Source: Verrucomicrobiota bacterium (GTDB lineage: Bacteria > Verrucomicrobiota > Verrucomicrobiia > Limisphaerales > J093). From it: a DNA stretch of 12,196 nt. The translations under genes and the position numbers were made by a program. The stretch is taken from NCBI GenBank assembly GCA_003695015.1, contig RFJD01000506.1, forward strand, positions 1 through 12,196. Reading direction: 5' to 3'. Positions 6,972 through 12,196 of the stretch are shown here, one piece after another; positions within the stretch are counted from its first letter, which is position 1, and each line of letters opens with the position of its first letter. The notes beneath the pieces are model-generated. The model saw only the letters and a program-made list of their open reading frames with translations. It had not been told where the DNA came from and ran no database searches.

Positions 6972-7057
6972 CCGGCCGCCGGCAGAATCCGCTCGGGGAC
7001 GCGGGCGGCGCCAGCGGGTGGATCGGTTGGCCGGCCCGGCATGCGCCGGGGCCCCGG

Positions 7058-7088
7058 GAAAAACGAAACCGCCCCGGGAACGGGGCGG
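7058..7088 (-). terminator. Intrinsic terminator of the yajC-secDF operon
   Basis: On the minus strand CCGCCCC-GTTCCC-GGGGCGG forms a perfect 7-pair stem (7069-7088). It is followed directly by TTTCGTTTTTC, a U-rich tract. It starts 27 bases past the secDF stop. Confidence 0.85.
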
Positions 7089-7115
7089 CGCGTGAGGTTC
7101 GGCTGGCGGCCGGGG

Positions 7116-9632
7116 TCAGGCTTTGGCCGGAGCCGCAGTGGCGCTGGCGGCGCCCTCGAAGGAGGCGCTGAGCTTGGGCCGTTTGCCCTTGTGCCACCAC
7201 AGGACCAGCGCGCTGGCGATGTAGATCGAGGAGTAGGTTCCGGTGACCACGCCTGCCAGGAAGGTGAAGGCGAAGTCGTTGATGGCGCCGCCGCCGAAGA
7301 GGTACAGCGAAGCGGTGGCCAGGAAGACCGTGCCGGAGGTGATGATGGTCCGGCTGAGGGTCTGGTTGAGCGCCTTGTTGATGATCTCCATGAAGGTGCC
7401 CCGCATGCCCAGCTTCAGGTCCTCCCGAATGCGGTCGAAGATCACGATGGTGTCGTTGATCGAGAAACCGATGATGGTCAGCAGGGCCGCGACGATGGGG
7501 GCACTGAGTTGGCGGCCGGAGAGGAAGAACAACCCGAGGCTCATGAGCACGTCGTGCACCACCGCCAACACGGCGCCGACGGCGAACGAGAACTCATAGC
7601 GGAAGGCCACATAAACCAGGATGCCGAACAGGGCCAGCAACACCGACACCAGCGCCGACATCTGGATTTCCCGGCCCATGGTGGGCCCCACTTGATCCAG
7701 CGAGACCCGCTGGAAATCCGCCTCCGGAAACGCCTGCTTGAGCGCTTCCTCGACCTTGGTGGCCGTGTTGAAGGCCGTGGTGATCTGCAACGTTTCCCGG
7801 CCGGTCGAGAGGTCCTTCTGGTACTGGACCATGGGTTCGCCGACGTCGAGTTTCTGGATTTCCTCGCGGATGCGGCCCGGGTCGATCTTCTGTTCGAAAC
7901 GCAAGCCGAGCTGGTCGCCCCCGGCGAAGTCCACGCCGAGCGCATCGTGCCCGCGGGCGATGCCCCAGCCGATGCCCACGACGATCAGGGTCCAGGAGGC
8001 GATGAACGAGGGCACCGCCCAACGCAGGAAGTTGATGTTGGTGTGGCCGATGAGCCGCAGCATGGGCAGCCGCCGCAGCCATCCCTTCAGGGCCATGAAT
8101 TCGAAGATGATGCGGGTGACCACCAGGGCGGTGAACATGCTGACCAGCACGCCGATGGTCAGCGTCACGCCGAAGCCCTTCACCGGGCCGGTGCCCTTGA
8201 AGATCAGGATGATCGAGGCGATGAGGGTGGTGACGTTGGCGTCGAAGATCGTGCTGAAGGCTTTCTCGTAACCGGCCGTCAGCGCCCCCTTGAAGGACTT
8301 GCCGCTCTCGGATTCCTCCCGGATGCGTTCGTAGATGAGCACGTTGGCGTCCACGGCCATGCCCATGGTCAGCACAATGCCCGCGATGCCCGGCAGGGTG
8401 AGCGTGGCGTCCACGTAGCACATCACCCCCATGAGGATGACCAGGTTCAGCAGCAGGGCGACGTTCGCCACCAAACCGGCGAACATGTAGTACACGATCA
8501 TGAACAGGGAAACGGCGATCAGGCCGATGAGGCTGGCCTTGACGCCGCTGCGGATCGAGTCCCGCCCCAGCGACGGATCCACGCCGCGTTCCTCGACGAT
8601 CTTGACGGGCGTCTCGAGCGGGTTTTGCAGGACGTTCGCCAGCTCGTAGGCCTCTTCGACGGTGAAATCGCCGCTGATCTCGCAGCTTCCGCCGGTGATG
8701 GGCTCGCGGATGACGGGCGCCGAGTACAGTTCCCCGTCCAAGACGATGGCCAACTGGCGGCCGACGTTGTTCCGCGTGATCTCGGCGAATTTTTGCGCCC
8801 CCTCGCTGTTGAAGCGCAGGTGGATCTTCGGCGTGCCGGTGACGGGGTCGGGAAACACCATTGCCCGGGTGACGTAGGCGCCGGTCAGGCCCAGCTCGGC
8901 CCCTTTCTTGACCATGTACAGCCGGCCTTCCTCGGGCTGGCCGTCCTTTTGCCGGCTCTTGCGGCTGCGCATCCGCAGGATTTCATACCCCGGCTCGGGG
9001 ATTTGTTCGCGGATGAGCTGGTCGCTTTCCGGGTGAACCAGCCGGAATTCCAAGTAGGCCGCCTTTTCGATCTGGGTCCGGGCGCTTTCCTTGTCGGCCT
9101 CGGAGAGGCCCGGCAACTGGATGAGGATGCGGTCGGTGCCGGCGGGTTGGATGATCGGTTCGGCCACGCCGAAGCGGTCCACGCGTTTGCGCAGCACCTC
9201 GATGGCCTGTCGCTGGGCGCTCTTGGGGTCGGCGGTTTCTTTGAGCTTCTCCGGGTCGAGCGCCACCAGGAAGGAGGTGCCGCCCTGCAGGTCCAGCCCC
9301 AGTTTGATCTGCCCGGCGGCTTTGGCTTGGATGCGGTGAAGGATGGCGCGGTTGGGGTCGGGGTCGTCCTCCTTCACCAGGGAGGGGAAATAGCGCGCCA
9401 GGTCGTTGGTGCCGGTGGCCATCAAAAGGGCGGCGTAAGGCTGGTTGGTGCCGGTGGCCACCAGTTCCCGGGCCTTTTGAACGATCTGGGTGAAGGTGTC
9501 GTCCCGGTACTCGGCCGTCTTGTTGAAGGTGTCGATCAGGTCGCGCGGGGTGGGCGGGATCATCTCATAGACGGCCCAAGCCACCACGAACAGGACCAGC
9601 AGGGATCGCCAGACAATGCGTTGCATGTTCAT
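7116..9632 (-). CDS. secDF: Protein translocase subunit SecDF (fused SecD and SecF)
   Basis: The 838-residue inner-membrane protein uses the proton gradient to help pull exported proteins off the SecYEG translocon on the periplasmic side. It is one chain carrying both halves. SecD has an N-terminal membrane segment (about 8-25), LGLDLQGGTSFLVALD (111-126) and the P1 region with HLRFNSEGAQKFAEIT (271-286). Its membrane bundle starts near 361 and contains AVDANVLIYERIREE (426-440), where D428 is a likely proton-path residue. SecF begins with a membrane segment at about 538-560, then GVDFAGGDQLGLRF (566-579), VGPTMGREI (648-656) and SINDTIVIFDRIRED (724-738), the counterpart motif. The SecF part closely mirrors the SecD part, as expected. 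All key motifs are present and the protein is full length. The gene follows yajC after 34 bases, the usual order. The ATG at 9632 is used, with a second in-frame ATG two codons later. Confidence 0.97.
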   Translation of the reverse strand: MNMQRIVWRSLLVLFVVAWAVYEMIPPTPRDLIDTFNKTAEYRDDTFTQIVQKARELVATGTNQPYAALLMATGTNDLARYFPSLVKEDDPDPNRAILHRIQAKAAGQIKLGLDLQGGTSFLVALDPEKLKETADPKSAQRQAIEVLRKRVDRFGVAEPIIQPAGTDRILIQLPGLSEADKESARTQIEKAAYLEFRLVHPESDQLIREQIPEPGYEILRMRSRKSRQKDGQPEEGRLYMVKKGAELGLTGAYVTRAMVFPDPVTGTPKIHLRFNSEGAQKFAEITRNNVGRQLAIVLDGELYSAPVIREPITGGSCEISGDFTVEEAYELANVLQNPLETPVKIVEERGVDPSLGRDSIRSGVKASLIGLIAVSLFMIVYYMFAGLVANVALLLNLVILMGVMCYVDATLTLPGIAGIVLTMGMAVDANVLIYERIREESESGKSFKGALTAGYEKAFSTIFDANVTTLIASIILIFKGTGPVKGFGVTLTIGVLVSMFTALVVTRIIFEFMALKGWLRRLPMLRLIGHTNINFLRWAVPSFIASWTLIVVGIGWGIARGHDALGVDFAGGDQLGLRFEQKIDPGRIREEIQKLDVGEPMVQYQKDLSTGRETLQITTAFNTATKVEEALKQAFPEADFQRVSLDQVGPTMGREIQMSALVSVLLALFGILVYVAFRYEFSFAVGAVLAVVHDVLMSLGLFFLSGRQLSAPIVAALLTIIGFSINDTIVIFDRIREDLKLGMRGTFMEIINKALNQTLSRTIITSGTVFLATASLYLFGGGAINDFAFTFLAGVVTGTYSSIYIASALVLWWHKGKRPKLSASFEGAASATAAPAKA

Positions 9633-9666
9633 GGGTTCAGGAAAGCACGGGGGTTGGGGGCGCGGT

Positions 9667-10008
9667 TCAGCCTGCTTTCGGGGACTTTTCGCCGGATCGC
9701 TCCAGGACGTCGGCGATGTGGCCCTTGAGCACCTCGAGCTTCGAGTCGGTGGAACGCAGGGTGACCGTCCGGTCCTTGAGGCTGATGATCACGCCGCAAA
9801 TGCCGCCGCTGGTGACCACTTTGTCGCCCGGTTTGAGGCGGGACAGCATTTCGGCATGCTGTTTCTGCTTTTTCTGCTGGGGGCGCCAGAGGACAAAGTA
9901 GAACATGATGATCATCAGGACCATCATGCCGACCAATTGCAGCGTCTGCGCCCGGGGATCGGGCTGCACCGGCTGCGCCAACATTTGCGTTTCAAGCAAG
10001 CGGATCAT
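9667..10008 (-). CDS. yajC: YajC, Sec translocon accessory subunit
   Basis: This is a 113-residue single-pass inner-membrane protein that associates with SecDF in the holotranslocon. One membrane segment (about 24-41, LVGMMVLMIIMFYFVLW) is followed by the family signature WRPQQKKQKQ (41-50). Then comes a small cytoplasmic beta domain with LKPGDKVVTSGGICGVI (58-74). Length and layout are typical. The next gene is secDF, 34 bases downstream, so the two are almost certainly cotranscribed. The ATG at 10008 gives the usual short N-terminal tail; an in-frame ATG at residue 9 is an alternative. No Shine-Dalgarno is obvious upstream. Confidence 0.96.
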   Translation of the reverse strand: MIRLLETQMLAQPVQPDPRAQTLQLVGMMVLMIIMFYFVLWRPQQKKQKQHAEMLSRLKPGDKVVTSGGICGVIISLKDRTVTLRSTDSKLEVLKGHIADVLERSGEKSPKAG

Positions 10009-10031
10009 GCCAGAGCACCAAAAGAGGGGTC

Positions 10032-10059
10032 ATTGTGGCCCAGCCCGGCCGGTTGGCAA
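10032..10059 (-). promoter_or_regulatory. Candidate sigma70-type promoter for yajC-secDF
   Basis: On the minus strand TTGCCA (10054-10059, 5 of 6 bases) and CACAAT (10032-10037, 4 of 6 bases) are separated by 16 bases. Transcription would start near 10025, leaving a leader of under 20 bases before the yajC ATG. It lies in the 114-base gap divergent to rmuC. No equally good promoter for rmuC was found there. Confidence 0.42.
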
Positions 10060-10110
10060 GCCTTGTCTCCCGGTCGAGGGCCGTTGAATCCCCGGGTCTC
10101 GACGCGCGAC

Positions 10111-10115
10111 GGGAG
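10111..10115 (+). promoter_or_regulatory. Ribosome binding site that fixes the rmuC start
   Basis: GGGAG lies 7 bases before the ATG at 10123, a normal Shine-Dalgarno spacing. It decides the start, since the frame is open far upstream through antisense yajC sequence. It is the clearest ribosome binding site in the window. Confidence 0.65.
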
Positions 10116-10122
10116 CCCCACC

Positions 10123-11553
10123 ATGGACCTGCCGATTCCTTCTGCATGGACCGCGCCCGCCGTCCTTGGGCCGTTGCTGGCGGCCGGCCTCCTGTTCCTG
10201 GGTTGGCAAATCCGGCGTTGGCTGCGTGAGGAACGCCAGCTCCGCTTCGCCGAGCTGGATGAGCGGCTGCTGCGCCATCTGGGGGAGCTGACCGCCCGTC
10301 TGGAAGCCGTCAAAGGCGACCTGCGGACGGATTTCACCGACCGCCTGCAGGCCGGTTTGCTGGCCGTCCGGGAAGGGGTCGAACACCAGCTTGCCGCCGG
10401 TCGTTCCGAGCAAGACCGCCGGCTTGCCGACGCCTTGGCGGCCTTGGAGGAGCGATTGGAACGGCTCCGGGCCGCCACCGACACCCGGCTCGCCCAGCTC
10501 AACCGTGACGCCGCCGAGAACGCCCGGGTCTCCCGGGAGGAACTCCGCCGGACGCTCGCCGAAACCACCGAGGCGCTCCGCCGGCGGGTCGAATCCCTCG
10601 AACAACGCACCGCCGGCCATCTGGAGGCCATCCGGACGGCGTTGGAGCAGCGGCTCCAAGCCATCAACGACCAGGTCCAGCAGAAGCTCGAAAAGAACCT
10701 CCAAGAGGGCTTCGCCCACTTCCAGAAGGTTCAGGAACACCTCCAAGCCGCCGAGGCCCGGCTTCAGGAGGTGGGGGCGGTTGGCCAATCCATCCACGAA
10801 TTGAACAACCTCCTGAAGCTGCCGCACTTGCGCGGCCAGTTTGGCGAGGCCCAGCTCGGCCGGCTGCTGGCGGACTTCCTGCCGGCGGGGGCGTATGCGG
10901 AGCAGTACGAGGTGGTGCCCGGGTCGCGCGAGCAGGTGGATGCGGTCGTCCGCTTTCCCAACTTTCTGCTGCCCATCGACAGCAAGTTCAACCGCGAGCA
11001 GGTCCTGCCGCTTTTCGAGGACGGCAACCCGGCCCGGATCGAGCAGGCCCGGCGTCAGCTCGAGCACGTGATCCGCCAGCAGGCCCGGGCCATCCGGGAC
11101 AAGTATGTCCACCCGGAGCACGGCACCACCGACTTGGCCCTGATGTTCCTGCCGAGCGAGACCCTGTATTTCGAAGTCATTCGGAATGCGCGGCTTTGCG
11201 AAACGCTCCACCGCCTGAAGGTGTTTCCCGTCTCGCCCAACACCCTGGCCATCACCTTGCGCACCATCGGCATGAGCATCCGGCAGTACGAGTTCGCCCG
11301 GAACATCGAGTCCACGCTCGCCGAAATCCGCAAAGCCAACTCCAGCTTCGAGCTGTTTCAGAAGCGCTTCGAGGAGGTGGGACGCGGCTTGGAACGCGCC
11401 CAAGCCGCCTACCAGACCGCTTCCGGCCACCTCCTGCGGTACGCCAACCGGGTGGTGCGCCTGACCGGCGAGACGGACGATACCCCGCCTCTGCCGGGGC
11501 CGGAGAGGTCGGCGACGGGGGCCGCCAAGGCGGAAGGGGATAAGAGCGGCTAA
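10123..11553 (+). CDS. rmuC: RmuC family protein (DNA recombination-associated, predicted nuclease fold)
   Basis: The 476-residue product has an N-terminal membrane segment (about 11-28) and then a long coiled coil (about 35-225, rich in Glu, Arg, Leu and Ala heptads). The RmuC domain follows at about 226-450. Its marks are LNNLLKLPHLRGQFGEAQL (227-245), YEVVPGSREQVDAVVRFP (262-279) and LLPIDSKFNREQ (282-293). D273 and the D286-S-K288 pair fit the PD-(D/E)xK-like nuclease pattern predicted for the family; in E. coli RmuC limits recombination at inverted repeats. The core motif has Phe (RGQFGE) where many homologues have Trp, which I think marks a recognised subfamily rather than damage. The C-terminal tail (about 450-476) is polar and probably disordered. 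The gene diverges from yajC-secDF and appears single. It would be anchored to the inner membrane with the domain inside the cell. Confidence 0.93.
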   Translation: MDLPIPSAWTAPAVLGPLLAAGLLFLGWQIRRWLREERQLRFAELDERLLRHLGELTARLEAVKGDLRTDFTDRLQAGLLAVREGVEHQLAAGRSEQDRRLADALAALEERLERLRAATDTRLAQLNRDAAENARVSREELRRTLAETTEALRRRVESLEQRTAGHLEAIRTALEQRLQAINDQVQQKLEKNLQEGFAHFQKVQEHLQAAEARLQEVGAVGQSIHELNNLLKLPHLRGQFGEAQLGRLLADFLPAGAYAEQYEVVPGSREQVDAVVRFPNFLLPIDSKFNREQVLPLFEDGNPARIEQARRQLEHVIRQQARAIRDKYVHPEHGTTDLALMFLPSETLYFEVIRNARLCETLHRLKVFPVSPNTLAITLRTIGMSIRQYEFARNIESTLAEIRKANSSFELFQKRFEEVGRGLERAQAAYQTASGHLLRYANRVVRLTGETDDTPPLPGPERSATGAAKAEGDKSG

Positions 11554-11703
11554 CGGATCGACGGCGGTAGTTTCCCCATGGTGAGCATCGACTCCACCCC
11601 CCCTTCAACCGCATGGGATGGGGGTCGCCCCAAGGGAGTGTGGTCGAACCCCGCCAAGCGGCCGGAAGCCACAAGATTTGGTCGCTTGGATGAAAAAAAC
11701 TTC

Positions 11704-11731
11704 TTGTCAGCAAGGCGCAAGTGCCTACACT
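11704..11731 (+). promoter_or_regulatory. Sigma70-type promoter upstream of the porin-like gene
   Basis: TTGTCA (11704-11709, 5 of 6 bases) and TACACT (11726-11731, 4 of 6 bases) are 16 bases apart. A run of seven A residues at 11693-11699 lies directly upstream, like an UP element. Transcription would start near 11738, giving a leader of about 340 bases before the ATG at 12081. Alternatively, it drives a small RNA. Confidence 0.5.
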
Positions 11732-11840
11732 CCACGGGCGTATGAGCGTTTTCGTGGTCGAGCCGGCGACTGGGTCCATGCCGCCGCGACGATGCCGGGA
11801 CGGCGTTGAAACGGCGGGGTGGGGTCGAGCGTAGCCGGCG

Positions 11841-11871
11841 ATCGGCCGGGGGAGCCGGTGGCTCCGCCGGT
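11841..11871 (+). other. Stem-loop in the porin leader region
   Basis: An outer stem ATCGGC/GCCGGT (one G-U pair) and a perfect inner stem GGAGCC/GGCTCC with loop GGT are separated by a 4-base bulge on the 5' side. No U tract follows, so it is not a standard terminator. Confidence 0.4.
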
Positions 11872-12020
11872 TCAACTGCCATGGCGCATTGCAAAAGCAA
11901 CCAACACAACGGCCCAAGGGGGATGGAGCGGAGCCGGGTCCGGCCGGGGCGCCTCCGGGGAGGGTGGCGTTGTTGCGCAACTCCTTCGCTTTGAACAGCT
12001 TTGCCGCACAGACTGGAACC

Positions 12021-12051
12021 GCCTCCGACCCGGTCCACCGGGCCGGGGGGC
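12021..12051 (+). promoter_or_regulatory. Hairpin 29 bases before the porin-like start codon
   Basis: The outer helix GCCTCC/GGGGGC (one G-U) and inner helix CCCGG/CCGGG with loop TCCA form a two-part stem. The 29 bases between it and the ATG are A/C-rich, look unstructured and contain no Shine-Dalgarno. This fits initiation that depends on an open leader rather than on pairing to 16S rRNA. The role is inferred. Confidence 0.4.
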
Positions 12052-12080
12052 AAACAACGAACCCATAAAGCAACGACACG

Positions 12081-12196
12081 ATGAGAACCAACAAAACCAC
12101 CATCCATCCGTGGACCTCGGCCCTGTTGGCCGCCGGGGTCATCAGCGCCACCTCCGTCGCTCTGGCGGAGGAATCGCCGGTGATGACTGCCCTGCA
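12081..12196 (+). CDS. Exported protein, probably an outer-membrane porin, cut by the window edge
   Basis: Only the first 38 codons are present. They encode a clear signal peptide: a basic start (MRTNKTTIHP), a hydrophobic core (SALLAAGVISATSVAL) and a cleavage site ALA-EE after residue 29. The mature protein begins EESPVMTAL. The HPWTSALLAAGV stretch followed by an AEE cleavage site and a 'TAL' start resembles, from memory, putative beta-barrel porins of Verrucomicrobiota, in which similar signal peptides recur. The porin call rests on this alone because the barrel lies outside the window. Other exported proteins could have such a leader. The ATG is preceded by an A/C-rich stretch without a Shine-Dalgarno and by a long non-coding leader with its own promoter candidate, which fits an abundant, regulated envelope protein. 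Confidence 0.55.
   Translation, partial: MRTNKTTIHPWTSALLAAGVISATSVALAEESPVMTAL

Larger units (their letters stand above)
11554..12080. other. Non-coding region between rmuC and the porin-like gene
   Basis: This 527-base gap holds no gene I can support. The first 150 bases carry GC palindromes such as GGGG-TCG-CCCC (11621-11631) and ACTCC...GGAGT (11591-11639), none with a U tract, so no clear rmuC terminator is visible. An A-run and a sigma70-like promoter follow at 11691-11731. After that come about 340 bases of structured leader-like sequence, with hairpins at 11841-11871 and 12021-12051 and a perfect GTTGCGCAAC palindrome near 11973. It may be a long 5' untranslated region or contain a separate small RNA. 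Confidence 0.55.

Noticed and set aside
7041..9728. An 895-codon open frame on the plus strand opposite secDF
   Set aside because: It is Asp/Gly/His/Gln-rich shadow sequence. The minus strand carries every SecD and SecF motif.
9616..10122. Upstream extension of the rmuC frame to 9616
   Set aside because: The extension is antisense to yajC. The GGGAG site and the normal RmuC membrane anchor support the ATG at 10123.
11554..12080. Possible known structured RNA (6S, RNase P, SRP, tmRNA or a riboswitch)
   Set aside because: I could not recognise the conserved core of any of these in the region. A covariance-model search with Rfam would be decisive.
11252..12151. A 299-codon minus-strand frame starting in the porin-like gene, with a hydrophobic N-terminus
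   Set aside because: The hydrophobic start is the reverse reading of the porin signal peptide and leader. The rest is Arg/Pro/Ser-rich and runs antisense into rmuC, with no family signal.
1..12196. CRISPR array, transposase, integrase, toxin-antitoxin or phage-defence genes
   Set aside because: No regularly spaced direct repeats and no such protein motifs were seen on either strand. All real genes look like core or envelope functions.

Overview
The window is GC-rich bacterial chromosomal DNA with ordinary housekeeping genes and no tRNA, rRNA, CRISPR array, transposase, integrase or phage gene that I can see. I infer a member of the Verrucomicrobiota, perhaps Limisphaerales-like. The grounds are a fused secD-secF gene behind yajC, a futalosine-pathway menaquinone gene, a large exported protein ending in a beta-rich module I associate with this group, a porin-like signal peptide carrying HPWTSALLAAGV, and an intergenic 'ACCACGAAG...CACGAAG' inverted repeat. 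No single feature is decisive, so the assignment is an inference.

Left part (1-3003, all minus strand): a GT8-like glycosyltransferase cut by the window edge and a SAM methyltransferase-like protein share an ATGA overlap and look like the end of a surface-glycan operon. A 307-base gap holding the repeat separates them from mqnC, which encodes dehypoxanthine futalosine cyclase of menaquinone synthesis.

Middle (3205-6878): a 1008-residue secreted protein of unknown function is read rightward, divergent from mqnC. It converges on a leftward peroxiredoxin gene. Two back-to-back hairpins, one suited to each strand, separate the two genes.

Right part (7116-12196): the yajC-secDF operon (minus strand) encodes accessory subunits of the Sec translocon. 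It has a candidate promoter upstream and a strong intrinsic terminator downstream. Divergent from it is rmuC (plus strand), a coiled-coil membrane-anchored protein of the RmuC family. A 527-base non-coding region follows. It holds a good sigma70-like promoter and several hairpins, and leads to the first 38 codons of an exported protein, probably an outer-membrane porin, which runs off the right edge. Any link between Sec, the large secreted protein and the porin is only that the latter two carry Sec-type signal peptides.

I found no convincing new multi-gene system. The items most worth a second look are the 1008-residue exported protein, the long structured leader before the porin, and the inverted-repeat element at 1746-1845.
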